From a virus: a stretch of DNA of 43,851 nucleotides. The notes below the pieces were generated by a model. That model was given only the letters and a program-made list of their open reading frames with translations. It did not search any database and had not been told where the DNA came from. Positions 15,681 through 23,020 of this stretch are shown here, piece by piece; positions within the stretch are counted from its first letter, which is position 1; each line of letters begins with the position of its first letter. Made by a program: the position numbers and the translations under genes. The stretch lies in IMG/VR virus record IMGVR_UViG_3300036104_000001, positions 1 to 43,851 of that record; one strand, 5' to 3'.

Positions 15681-15974
15681 TCAAGGGCGCAGTGCGCGCT
15701 GGCGGGCGGCTTCGAATGCGGTGATAGCGGCGGGCCAATCCAGGCCGGCGCTGTCGCCGAGCATCTGCACCGGCGCGAGCGCCACGCGGCGACGCGACCA
15801 GTAGTTTCCGTCCAGCGTGGCGAGCCAGCCGGCCAGGCCCTGCGCGGTTAGCGCCGCCGCCGCGGCTTCGACTTCTGCCTCGCTGGGTGGCGCGGCCCGC
15901 CCCATGGTCACGTGCCGGCCGTCCTGCGCGATGATGATCCAGCGGCGGTCCGCGACCTCTGGTTGGTGCCCCAT
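15681..15974 (-). CDS. hypothetical phage protein
   Basis: A 97-residue protein (MGHQPEVADRRWIIIAQDGR). The strand-rich N-terminus (WIIIAQDGRHVTMGRAAPP) and the helical middle with GWLATLDGNYWSRRRV give a compact alpha/beta protein. CGGAGACTACG precedes the ATG and resembles the CGGAGACCA leader before other genes of this prophage (18658, 18990, 24174). Upstream lies one copy of a 50-bp conserved element (16001-16050). Function unknown; probably virion-associated or fibre-assembly related by position. Confidence 0.6.
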   Translation of the reverse strand: MGHQPEVADRRWIIIAQDGRHVTMGRAAPPSEAEVEAAAAALTAQGLAGWLATLDGNYWSRRRVALAPVQMLGDSAGLDWPAAITAFEAARQRALRP

Positions 15975-16000
15975 CGTAGTCTCCGTTTCGGCGGGGCGGG

Positions 16001-16050
16001 ATGCCCTGCGCGTGACGGACGATTCGCGCTGTGGCGGGGCGCAGCCAAGT
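16001..16050 (-). promoter_or_regulatory. conserved 50-bp upstream element, copy A (putative phage promoter)
   Basis: This lies 27 bases upstream of the ATG at 15974 and aligns without gaps to 19018-19067 (copy B), about 37 of 50 positions identical. The shared cores are CCCTGCG, GTGACG, CGCTGTGGCG and GCCAAG (plus strand). Read on the minus strand, both offer TTGGCT and, 18 bases later, AAT-start hexamers, possibly a -35/-10 pair. Inference from two copies only. Confidence 0.4.
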
Positions 16051-16084
16051 TGGTTGCGTCAGCTCGGGCATGGGCTTTTTGCAG

Positions 16085-16363
16085 TCAGATGATGTTCGTC
16101 TGAACCACCGTGAACATCACTTCCTCCGCCGCCGGCGAGGGCGATGTGGCCGTCGCCCGCACCCACCAATCTCCCGCCACATCGGTCGGGATATCCGCGA
16201 TCGCGGTGTTGCCGGACACTGATGCGGCATAGCTCACAATCATGCCGTTTGGCTTTCGTGCACGAACAACCACGCCAGACGGCGTGACCGTGCCACCAGT
16301 ATCGGGATCGGTGAACACGAAGCGAGCCCGCACAGTCTCACCGATCCAGAAGCGCGTCGTCAT
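16085..16363 (-). CDS. hypothetical beta-sandwich phage protein
   Basis: A 92-residue protein (MTTRFWIGETVRARFVFTD) made of alternating strands: RARFVFTDPDTGGTVTPSG, VVVRARKPNG and DWWVRATATSPSP. It resembles the small Ig-like or BppU-type modules encoded near tail and fibre genes. The ATG overlaps the stop of a 45-codon ORF (16360-16497). Exact role unknown. Confidence 0.62.
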   Translation of the reverse strand: MTTRFWIGETVRARFVFTDPDTGGTVTPSGVVVRARKPNGMIVSYAASVSGNTAIADIPTDVAGDWWVRATATSPSPAAEEVMFTVVQTNII

Positions 16364-16497
16364 CGCCGGACGCCCTCAAGCAAGCAGTGGATCACCACGG
16401 GCCTCGCGAGCCAGCTCGCGATTTCGACGGGCCTGGCGAGCCGGCTCGCGATCTTGAGCGGAGAGGCTCGTGGCGCAAAGAGAAGCAGAAGGGACAT
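16360..16497 (-). CDS. possible small ORF with a tandem IAS-x-LARPV repeat
   Basis: A 45-codon frame (MSLLLLFAPRASPLK) starting 3 bases after the fibre gene stop and ending in an ATGA overlap with the next gene. Position therefore suggests coupled translation. It contains two 10-residue repeats (IASRLARPVE, IASWLARPVV) from a 30-bp DNA tandem repeat. Upstream lacks a Shine-Dalgarno. The DNA repeat itself is palindromic, so this may be a structured spacer and not a gene. Confidence 0.35.
   Translation of the reverse strand: MSLLLLFAPRASPLKIASRLARPVEIASWLARPVVIHCLLEGVRR
16406..16449. repeat. two 14-bp near-palindromes, 30 bp apart
   Basis: GCGAGCCAGCTCGC (16406-16419) and the perfect palindrome GCGAGCCGGCTCGC (16436-16449) lie exactly 30 bp apart within a 30-bp tandem repeat. 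Such spacing, about three helical turns, could suit cooperative binding. Alternatively it is simply the repeated coding unit of the small ORF. Confidence 0.5.
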
Positions 16498-16499
16498 GG

Positions 16500-17252
16500 T
16501 CAGGAGGCCGTGAAGGTTTCGGTGCTGTCGAACGTCGCGACGGTATTGACGGTGAGGGTGGCCGAGGCGGTGATGTTGATCGCAATGCCGCCATTCGTGG
16601 TATCGGCGCCGATCGCCAGGCGCCAGGCGGCGCCCAGGCCGCTGCTGCCGGTGGGCACCATCGCGCCGCTGCCTCCCAGGAAGACTGTCGTGGTGGACGC
16701 GCTATTGCCGCGAACCGCCCCGACCAGGACTTCCCACGCAGCAGCGTCGGTGCTGCCAGCCGCCTTGGCGATAACGCGCAGGCGGCCGATGTATGCACCG
16801 AAGGGGGGCAGGTTCAGCGTGTTGCTGGTGCCCGCGGCCCCACCATCGGCGGTGATGCGGGACGGCGTGTTATCTGTGGTCTGCCGCCGCTGGACATAAT
16901 ACCCGCGCTGCGCATCACCATTGCTGGCAAAACGGCCGGCAGCGACAACCCCCTTGCCATACTGGCCGCGCGCATTGGCGTGGAGCCCGCCTGGCGCCCA
17001 GGAATACGTGCCATCGGCCAGGTTCGTGCTGCCGCCCGAAACAACGGCACCGGTGGCCGAAGCGGTATTGCCTGTGCCGCCGCCGATGGAAGCGAACTGC
17101 GCGGAGGCGACCTGTGACGCAGCCGCGCGACTGGTCTGCAAATCGACGGCGCTCGCGCCGCGCGCATTGCCGACGATGCCTCCGCCATCCAGCGTAGGCG
17201 CGACGAGCGCCGTGCCCGAGAGGAAGATGGGGCCGAATTGCCAGAGCGGCAT
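16500..17252 (-). CDS. phage fibre/adhesin-like protein with YadA-head-like repeats
   Basis: A 250-residue protein (MPLWQFGPIFLSGTALVAPT). After an N-terminal anchor-like segment, residues about 45-110 carry ASIGGGTGNTASATGAVVS, GGSTNLADGTYSWAPGG and ANARGQYGKGVVAAGRFAS. These spaced GG-NxA units resemble the left-handed beta-roll head of trimeric autotransporters, also used in phage fibres. The C-terminal 120 residues are beta-rich (GAYIGRLRVIAKAAGS; LTVNTVATFDSTETFTAS) and may be the distal knob. The ATG at 17252 is 3 bp after the upstream stop. Probably a virion surface or receptor-binding protein. Confidence 0.62.
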   Translation of the reverse strand: MPLWQFGPIFLSGTALVAPTLDGGGIVGNARGASAVDLQTSRAAASQVASAQFASIGGGTGNTASATGAVVSGGSTNLADGTYSWAPGGLHANARGQYGKGVVAAGRFASNGDAQRGYYVQRRQTTDNTPSRITADGGAAGTSNTLNLPPFGAYIGRLRVIAKAAGSTDAAAWEVLVGAVRGNSASTTTVFLGGSGAMVPTGSSGLGAAWRLAIGADTTNGGIAINITASATLTVNTVATFDSTETFTAS

Positions 17253-17254
17253 GC

Positions 17255-17749
17255 CTACCACTCCCTCGCTGTGAATGTCTGCCCGGCCGTGGCGCCGATG
17301 ACGCTGACTGCGGTGGTCGGCACGCCTGTGCTTGGCCACTCGTACATCGCGCCCGGCGGGATGCGGACGCTGGGCTGGGATTGGACTGCGGTCGACAGGC
17401 TATCAACCCAGAGATCGCCCGCGGAATGGTTCTGCAGCATCATGCCTGTCCGCGCTGCGTTCGCCGGCGCCATTTGCTGCGCCTGACCGTTTGTTGCGAT
17501 CGTGCCGCTGCGGTCGGTGAGGATGACGCCGCGGCCGGCGGTCGCGACGATGCCGCTCACCGGCAGCGGCGTTGCCCGCATCTGCGCGTCGGTCAGGGGG
17601 CCTGCCACCGGTAGGCCGGCCGAAAGCTCGACCAGCGTTGCGACGCCATCGGCGCCGAACGCCAGTTTGACCAGCTGGAAATGCCGACCGCCGATCTCGT
17701 CCGTGGCGGCGACCTCGCCGCTGGCTGGCAATGTGATGTTGTCGGGCAT
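17255..17749 (-). CDS. phage structural protein upstream of fibre
   Basis: A 164-residue protein (MPDNITLPASGEVAATDEIG) followed by GGRHFQLVKLAFGADGVATL, a start seen in small structural proteins near phage fibre and head-fibre genes. The second half is beta-rich (GMMLQNHSAGDLWVDS; VRIPPGAMYEWPSTGVP), consistent with a fibre-base or decoration domain. It is immediately downstream of a terminator-like hairpin at 17771-17803, so it likely has a separate promoter or read-through. The precise role is not known. Confidence 0.62.
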   Translation of the reverse strand: MPDNITLPASGEVAATDEIGGRHFQLVKLAFGADGVATLVELSAGLPVAGPLTDAQMRATPLPVSGIVATAGRGVILTDRSGTIATNGQAQQMAPANAARTGMMLQNHSAGDLWVDSLSTAVQSQPSVRIPPGAMYEWPSTGVPTTAVSVIGATAGQTFTAREW

Positions 17750-17770
17750 GGCTCATCCTGCTGCAGGAAC

Positions 17771-17803
17771 GAGAAACCCCGCCGGCGGCTGCCTGGCGGG
17801 GTT
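17771..17803 (-). terminator. rho-independent terminator-like hairpin after the DUF3489 gene
   Basis: On the minus strand, arms AACCCCGCC and GGCGGGGTT (17803-17795 and 17783-17775) pair perfectly around an 11-base loop and are followed by TTCTCGTT. It sits 37 bases past the stop at 17840. Confidence 0.6.
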
Positions 17804-17839
17804 GTGCGGCGTGGGGTTGTTCTCCGCGGGCGCGGGACT

Positions 17840-18658
17840 TCACCCCGCCAGGGTGTAGATGGTGAAGGAGCCCTTCGCGCCGGTCTTGTTGGGGCCGACC
17901 TGGCGAATGCGGTCCCGAACCTCGACCGCGTGGCCCTTCTTCTTGAGGCCGGCGAAGAAGCCGCGGACGGTGTGCTGCGCCCAGCCCGTGGCCTCCGCGA
18001 TCTGCGCGACCGTGGCGCCCTCAGGGCGGCGCAGCATGGCCAAAACCTGCTCCTGCTTCGTGCCCTCGCGCGGCTTGCGCGGCCCGCCGGCCTCGCGTGC
18101 GACGCGGGCGGGCTTGCCGGCGAGCAGGGTGCGCAGGGCCTGCATCGGGGCATCCAGGGCGCCGATGATGTCGCCCTCGCGGTTGGCCTCGTCGTCCCAG
18201 GCGGCGAGGATCGCCGCGGCGGCGTTGCGCAGGTTGGCGCGCGGCGTGGCGGCGCGTGCCGTGAGGGCCTTGTCGAGCATGGCAATCTCCTCCGTCAGGG
18301 GCGCGGCCTGGGCGCCTTCGTCGGCGGGGGCGTCCTGTGCCGCGGGATCGGCGTCCGCCGCCACCCTGGGCGCCGTGTCGGCCACCATGCCGCCCTCGTT
18401 CGGGTCGATGCCGATGGCCCGCAGCCCCTCGTCCGTGATGCGCGCCACAATCCAGGTGCCGTCCTCATCCTGGCGCCAGCCAAGCCCGACATGCTCCCGC
18501 GGGGCGTTGATCTCGGTGAGCAGGTTGTTCTTGATCAGGCTGCGGAACACGGCGTTGCGCGCCGCGGCCGGCAGGGTCTTCGGCGCACGGGCCAGTCCCA
18601 TCTCGTGCTGTGCGGCGGTGCTGAGGATAACGCGCTGGCTATCGGAAAGCTTGGTCAT
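17840..18658 (-). CDS. DUF3489 domain protein
   Basis: A 272-residue protein (MTKLSDSQRVILSTAAQHEM). The N-terminal winged-helix-like region includes LWRQDEDG-type strands and ARITDEGLRAIGI. An acidic Ala/Asp linker (about 85-125) follows. The C-terminal HTH region, about 195-270, reads GTKQEQVLAMLRRPEGATVA, then IAEATGWAQHTVRGFFAGLK and KKGHAVEVRD, which is the DUF3489 signature. The fold implies DNA binding. Such genes recur in alphaproteobacterial accessory DNA. CGGAGACCA precedes the start. A terminator-like hairpin follows the gene. Confidence 0.82.
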   Translation of the reverse strand: MTKLSDSQRVILSTAAQHEMGLARAPKTLPAAARNAVFRSLIKNNLLTEINAPREHVGLGWRQDEDGTWIVARITDEGLRAIGIDPNEGGMVADTAPRVAADADPAAQDAPADEGAQAAPLTEEIAMLDKALTARAATPRANLRNAAAAILAAWDDEANREGDIIGALDAPMQALRTLLAGKPARVAREAGGPRKPREGTKQEQVLAMLRRPEGATVAQIAEATGWAQHTVRGFFAGLKKKGHAVEVRDRIRQVGPNKTGAKGSFTIYTLAG

Positions 18659-18679
18659 CGTGATGGTCTCCGGTTCCGG

Positions 18680-18745
18680 GTGCCGGTCATCGGCCCCTAC
18701 TGCCGGGAGCCCCGCCGGCGTGGCCGGTCGGGGCGGTGCGGGAGC
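18680..18745 (-). terminator. GC-rich hairpin, possible terminator
   Basis: Arms GCCCCG-CCGGC and GCCGG-CGGGGC within 18708-18735 pair with small mismatches between the stop at 18754 and the next gene at 18658. There is no T tract, so it could be rho-dependent or attenuating. Confidence 0.3.
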
Positions 18746-18753
18746 GGCCCGCG

Positions 18754-18990
18754 TCAGGCTTCGTATTCGCCGCGGTGGAAGTGCTGGTCCGCGATGTCCT
18801 TCAGCTTCGCGGTGGCATCCGAAAGCCAGGCGGCCTCGCCCCAGAGCACCGTCTCCGGGTCCGCGCCAAAATGGTCCGCGCTGGCCTGGGTGAGTTCCGC
18901 GAGGAGGGCGTCGAATTCCGCCTTCTTGGCCAGGAAGGCGGCCAGGCTGTTTTCCTGGTTCCGGGCGGCGCGGGCGGTGCGGTCGGTCAT
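18754..18990 (-). CDS. small hypothetical phage protein
   Basis: A 78-residue, mostly helical acidic protein (MTDRTARAARNQENSLAAFL) with two long helices: AKKAEFDALLAELTQASADH and EAAWLSDATAKLKDIADQHF. ACGGAGACCAGC precedes the ATG. Upstream lies copy B of the conserved 50-bp element. No family recognised. The gene may start a transcription unit with DUF3489. Confidence 0.6.
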   Translation of the reverse strand: MTDRTARAARNQENSLAAFLAKKAEFDALLAELTQASADHFGADPETVLWGEAAWLSDATAKLKDIADQHFHRGEYEA

Positions 18991-19017
18991 GCTGGTCTCC
19001 GTCTGTTGCTGCAGGGC

Positions 19018-19067
19018 ATCCCCTGCGTGTGACGAGACATTCCCGCTGTGGCGCGCGTGAGCCAAGC
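19018..19067 (-). promoter_or_regulatory. conserved 50-bp upstream element, copy B (putative phage promoter)
   Basis: Gap-free partner of 16001-16050, starting 28 bases upstream of the ATG at 18990. The spacing to the start codon is nearly the same in both copies, which supports a promoter or leader function. Confidence 0.4.
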
Positions 19068-19089
19068 GAGATACAGCGTTATCTTATTG

Positions 19090-20343
19090 CTATGATTGAA
19101 CTTTCTCGATCATCAATCGCGCCGCCTCGACATCGGCAAAGATGCGATCATCGCCCTCCAGCACGGCGGTCTCGCCGGTTATTTCCTGCCAGCGCCGCAC
19201 GATCACATCGGCATAGGCCGGATCGATCTCCAGCAGCACGGCACGCCGCCCCGTGCGCTCCGCCGCGATCATCGTCGTGCCCGACCCGCCGAAGCAGTCG
19301 AGCACCGTGTCGCGCGGCTTGCTGCTGTTGCGGATGGCGCGCTCGACCAGCGCGACCGGCTTCATCGTGGGATGCAGGTCGTTGCGTGCCGGCTTGTCGA
19401 AGTGCCAGACGTTCCCCTGGTCGCGCGCGCCGCACCAGTAGTGCTGCGCGCCAGCCTTCCAGCCGTAGAGCATCGCCTCGAATTGCTGGTGGTAGTCGGC
19501 GCGGCCGAGCGCGAAAGTGTTCTTCGCCCAGATGATCGTGCTGGACCATTTGCCGCCGGCCTCCTGCCAGACCCGATGCATCGTCGGCCATTCGGACGAG
19601 GACATGCAGACGTAGCAGGCGCCCTTGGTGACCGAGAGCAGGTTGGCGAAGGCGGGCTTCAAGAAGTCACCGAAGCCACCGCCCAGCGCGTCATTGGCGA
19701 TGGTCATGCGCGCGGCGGTGCCGCCCTCATACGCAACATTGTACGGAGGATCTTGCCAGGCCATGTCCGCAAGGTGGCCAGCGCCGAGCGCGCGCTGCAC
19801 GTCGACCAGCTTCGTCGCGTCGCCACACAGCAATCGATGCTCGCCGCAGCGCCAGAGATCGCCGGTGCGCGTGACGGGCACCACTGGCGGCGGCGGCGCC
19901 TCGTCGGCATCGTCGCCGAGGCCGGCGTCGGCGGCGGCCAGCAGGCGATCCAGCTCCATGCCGGAGAAGCCGAGCAGGTCCAGGTCGACGACGGCTTCGT
20001 CGCGGATGCGGGCGATCTCGGCAGCCAGCAGCGCTTCGTCCCAGCCGGAGTTCAGGGCGATCTGGTTGTCGGCCAGCCGCAGCGCACGCGCCTGCGCCGG
20101 GGAAAGGTGGCCAAGCCGCAGCACCGGCACGGAGGCGAGCCCGAGCTGCTTCGCCGCCATGACGCGGCCGTGGCCGGCAATCAGCACGCCCTCGGCGTCG
20201 ACCAGCACCGGGTTCACGAAGCCGAACTCGGCAATGGAGGCGGCGATCTGCGTCACCTGCGTCGGGGAATGGGTGCGCGCGTTCTCGGCATAGGGCACGA
20301 GGGATGCGATCGGCAGGCTGCTCACGACGAGATCAAGCTGCAT
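19090..20343 (-). CDS. ParB-like/DNA methyltransferase fusion (DPPY, probable m6A)
   Basis: A 417-residue protein from ATG 20343. GGAGGT lies 7 bases before the ATG, so the in-frame extension to 20397 is unlikely. Residues about 8-110 form a ParB N-terminal-like domain: NARTHSPTQVTQIAASIAEF, then LVDAEGVLIAGHGRVMAAKQ. The methyltransferase domain has MAWQDPPYNVAYEGG (motif IV, DPPY) and LDCFGGSGTTMIAAERTG (motif I, SAM binding), in the order of beta-class enzymes. DPPY favours adenine-N6 methylation. Phage orphan methylases of this type protect DNA from host restriction. It overlaps the SPPY paralogue upstream by 11 bp. No restriction nuclease is nearby. Confidence 0.87.
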   Translation of the reverse strand: MQLDLVVSSLPIASLVPYAENARTHSPTQVTQIAASIAEFGFVNPVLVDAEGVLIAGHGRVMAAKQLGLASVPVLRLGHLSPAQARALRLADNQIALNSGWDEALLAAEIARIRDEAVVDLDLLGFSGMELDRLLAAADAGLGDDADEAPPPPVVPVTRTGDLWRCGEHRLLCGDATKLVDVQRALGAGHLADMAWQDPPYNVAYEGGTAARMTIANDALGGGFGDFLKPAFANLLSVTKGACYVCMSSSEWPTMHRVWQEAGGKWSSTIIWAKNTFALGRADYHQQFEAMLYGWKAGAQHYWCGARDQGNVWHFDKPARNDLHPTMKPVALVERAIRNSSKPRDTVLDCFGGSGTTMIAAERTGRRAVLLEIDPAYADVIVRRWQEITGETAVLEGDDRIFADVEAARLMIEKVQS

Positions 20344-21799
20344 CGGCGGTGACCTCCATTCGCGCCGCAGCAACGGCGTCATAGTCGCGGCCATCATCGG
20401 CGAGCGTCACCAGCAATTCCGGATGCAGCATGCGCCAGCGCGCGATCGCCAGGTCGACATAGGCCGGCGCGAGCTCGATCGCCCGCACGCGGCGGCCGGT
20501 GCGCTGGCCGGCGATGATGGTGGTGCCGGAGCCGCCAAACGGTTCAAACACCACCTCGTTATCGTCCGTGTAGGTCCGCATCAGGAATTCCGGCAGCACG
20601 ACCGGAAACACCGCGGGGTGTTCGGTCTCGATGCCGCGGCCCTTGTGGCGGGTCAGGCGCAGCACGTTGTCGGGGATCCGGAAGTCCTGCACCGGCAGCC
20701 CGGCATGCTGGTATTCCGAGATGGTCCCGTCGGCGGCGCGCAGCCCGCTCCCCTTGTTCGGCGTGCCGGCCCATTTGCAGGGCACGATCTTGTTCGCCTG
20801 CCGGGCCTGGCGGTTGAAGTGGAAGACGAACTCGAAGGCCGGAGCGAGGCGACCATTCCAGTCGCCCGGCAGGCCCGGCCCCTGGTCCCAGGTGTAGAGC
20901 CCGAAGCGCCGCCAGCCGCGGGCGCGCATCCAGTCGAGCCAGCCGGCCCAATAGGGCTGCCATTCGTTGTCGCGATGGATCAGGCCGAGGTTCACCAGCA
21001 CCTGGCCGTCCGGCCGAACCGCCGCGTCGAGATGCTGGAACACACCCTGCATGAGGGCGTCCCAGTCCGTGACGCCGCCGGTGGTGTAGTCGCGCTGGTT
21101 GCCGTACGGCGGAGAGGTGAACAACAGCGCCGCGCGGTCCTGGCCCATTACGCGCGCCGCGGTGGCCGCGTCGGTGCTGTCACCACAGAGCAGGCGATGC
21201 TCGCCCAGCAACCAGAGGTCACCGGGGCGGGTGACGGCCTGGCGCGGCGGAACCGGATCGGCATCGGCGGGGTCCTCCGCCGGCTCCTCATCATCCGCCG
21301 CGCCAGCCGTGCCGCCCCCCTCGGCGGAATTCGCGGACAGAGCCTCGAGCGCGTCGCCGTCGGACACGGCATCTCCAGCCGCCGCGAGGATGTCTGCGAG
21401 CTCATCCGCCGAGAAGCCGAGCGCGCCGAGGTCGATGTCCGGCACCGCCTGCACCGCGGCCAGCGCATCGCGCAGCAGCGCTTGGTCCCAGGTCGCGTTC
21501 TCCGCGATGCGATTGTCGGCGAGCCGCAGCGCCTCCTTCTGCGCCGCGGACAAATGCCGCAGCACGATCGTCGGCACCTTGGCCATGCCGAGCGCCGACG
21601 CAGCTTCCAGCCGCCCGTGGCCGGCGATGAGCACGCCTTCCTCATCCACCAGCAGCGGGTTGGTGAAGCCGAAGGCCAGCATGCTGGCCTTGATCTGCTC
21701 CAGCTGCTCGGCGCTGTGGACGCGCGCGTTGCCGGCGTGCGGACGCAGCTCCGCCACCGGATGCAGCAGGATCTTCGCCGCCATCCAGGGGAGCGTCAT
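20333..21799 (-). CDS. ParB-like/DNA methyltransferase fusion (SPPY, probable m4C)
   Basis: A 488-residue protein (MTLPWMAAKILLHPVAEL). The ParB-like N-terminal domain includes NARVHSAEQLEQIKASML and LVDEEGVLIAGHGRLEAASA. A long acidic linker rich in Asp, Glu and Ala follows at about 150-205. The methyltransferase has ALLFTSPPYGNQRDYTTGG (motif IV, SPPY) and FEPFGGSGTTIIAGQRTG (motif I). SPPY is more usual for cytosine-N4 methylation, so the pair may modify two bases or sites. ATG 21799 fits the domain start; the open frame continues to 22117 without protein-like sequence. GCAAACC motifs lie upstream. Confidence 0.86.
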   Translation of the reverse strand: MTLPWMAAKILLHPVAELRPHAGNARVHSAEQLEQIKASMLAFGFTNPLLVDEEGVLIAGHGRLEAASALGMAKVPTIVLRHLSAAQKEALRLADNRIAENATWDQALLRDALAAVQAVPDIDLGALGFSADELADILAAAGDAVSDGDALEALSANSAEGGGTAGAADDEEPAEDPADADPVPPRQAVTRPGDLWLLGEHRLLCGDSTDAATAARVMGQDRAALLFTSPPYGNQRDYTTGGVTDWDALMQGVFQHLDAAVRPDGQVLVNLGLIHRDNEWQPYWAGWLDWMRARGWRRFGLYTWDQGPGLPGDWNGRLAPAFEFVFHFNRQARQANKIVPCKWAGTPNKGSGLRAADGTISEYQHAGLPVQDFRIPDNVLRLTRHKGRGIETEHPAVFPVVLPEFLMRTYTDDNEVVFEPFGGSGTTIIAGQRTGRRVRAIELAPAYVDLAIARWRMLHPELLVTLADDGRDYDAVAAARMEVTADAA

Positions 21800-22177
21800 T
21801 GGGCCATCCGGATCTGGGAGTCGGTGCAAACCATGCGGCTCGCGGGTGCAAACCTGGCACGGTATGGTTTGCGGGTTATCTGGCTGATCGCACGGGGAAA
21901 AGGCTGCAAACCGCAACCCTGTTTTATGGCCTGGCGCTAGCGACCTTGCGCGCTTCCGCCCCCCCGCATACAGTATTCGCGGGAAGGACCCTGGATTATT
22001 ACTTCGTCTATAATTCGATCGACAGGCCGAGTGGCTCGGGAGCCACCCCGCTCGGCCCGGCGCATGTCTCGCCAGTGATGGCTTTCTGACACGCCAAGAT
22101 TTCACGGCGCAATGCACTCATTCGGCGTGCCGAAGATTTTTCTTCAGCACGTCGATTCATGGATCCGGCGTTGCAGA
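21800..22177. promoter_or_regulatory. noncoding gap with GCAAACC repeats and a hairpin
   Basis: This 378-base region upstream of the methyltransferase pair contains GCAAACC at 21826, 21848 and 21906 and its inverse GGTTTGC at 21866, all within 87 bp just before the start. Farther up, arms GCCGAG/CTCGGC and TGGCTC/GAGCCA (22026-22056) form a hairpin about 120 bases after the stop of the upstream gene. It probably holds an operator/promoter and a weak terminator. No gene seen. Confidence 0.45.
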
Positions 22178-22732
22178 TCACGCAGCGCGTTGTCGTGGCG
22201 TCAGCCCGAAATGCGCTGCCAGCATCCCGAGTGCCCCGACCAATAGGCCCTGCGCTTGCGGTGGATGCATGTGTCGTCCCGCCCATCCCTGCCGCAGCGC
22301 CCAGTCACGGATCGATACCTCCACGCCGATCACGTGCCAGACGATGCTGCCGCCTGGGCTGTCGAACCCACCGAGGGCGTCCACGGCTTTCGCCACGCGC
22401 TGCCGCGCGCTGGCCTGGCTTTCGGAAAGCGGATCCACCGAGCCGCCCTCGACGCGGATCATCGACATGGTCCGCACGCGATCGAGGGCAGCCCGCTGGA
22501 ACAGCGTGCGAAAGACCACCCCGGCGTCATGCATTTGCTGGGTGATCGTGCCGTTGGCGAGCAGCAGGCCGAGGCTGTCGGTGGCGCGGCGATGCGCGAC
22601 AGGGCAGCCCGTCTCCGGATCCACACCGCGCACGGCGTCCTCGAAGCCGCCATGCTGCAGACGCCACTTCGAGGGCTTGGACAGGTCCTCGCGTTGCGTT
22701 TTCGTTCGTGCGGTCTTGCGCTTAACGGCCAT
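22178..22732 (-). CDS. DUF6456-like phage protein
   Basis: A 184-residue protein (MAVKRKTARTKTQREDLSKP). The basic N-terminus is followed by HRRATDSLGLLLANGTITQQ and MHDAGVVFRTLFQRAAL. The C-terminal part (VAKAVDALGG...IVWHVIGVEVSIRDWALRQG, LLVGALGMLAAHFGLTP) resembles the DUF6456 pattern, in which a conserved helical block ends with an LxxLAxHYGL-type helix. GGAGG with 8 bases spacing supports ATG 22732 over 22747. A DNA-binding or regulatory role is plausible. Confidence 0.6.
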   Translation of the reverse strand: MAVKRKTARTKTQREDLSKPSKWRLQHGGFEDAVRGVDPETGCPVAHRRATDSLGLLLANGTITQQMHDAGVVFRTLFQRAALDRVRTMSMIRVEGGSVDPLSESQASARQRVAKAVDALGGFDSPGGSIVWHVIGVEVSIRDWALRQGWAGRHMHPPQAQGLLVGALGMLAAHFGLTPRQRAA

Positions 22733-22757
22733 GTTGTGAGCCTCCATTGCGTCGGCC

Positions 22758-22952
22758 CTAGAGCCGGTTTGCTTCGTTGGTGATGGCCTGGCGGAGCCAG
22801 GGGTCGGTGATCTCCTCGACGGGAATGGCGGCCACGCCGTGGCGGTGCCAGGCAGCAGCACGCAGGGCGCGGACTTCTGCCTCGTTGGTGGAACTGCGCG
22901 TTCCGCGGTCGAGGCAGGAACGGGGCGGTTGCGGGGCGCCGTGGATCGTCAT
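22758..22952 (-). CDS. small hypothetical phage protein
   Basis: A 64-residue protein (MTIHGAPQPPRSCLDRGTRS). Its core, ALRAAAWHRHGVAAIPVEEI followed by DPWLRQAITNEANRL, matches a short conserved protein common in alphaproteobacterial phages (pattern AW-x-GV-x-x-P-x-x-EI-x-D-W-RQ-x-x-NEA). The ATG at 22952 is 68 bases from the divergent BrnT-like gene. The 25-bp gap to the next gene suggests one operon. Function unknown. Confidence 0.6.
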   Translation of the reverse strand: MTIHGAPQPPRSCLDRGTRSSTNEAEVRALRAAAWHRHGVAAIPVEEITDPWLRQAITNEANRL

Positions 22953-23020
22953 GCGTAGCCCTCCGCGCCCCGGCCGAAATAGCCCTTGGGTCTTGTCGTC
23001 CTCTGGCCTACATAGGGGTC

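Noticed and set aside
22026-22056. Firm terminator call for the hairpin after the DUF6456-like gene
   Set aside because: It lies about 120 bases past the stop and lacks a T tract, so it is mentioned only within the intergenic entry.
21800-22117. N-terminal extension of the SPPY methyltransferase
   Set aside because: The extension is not protein-like, has no ribosome site and overlaps the regulatory repeats.
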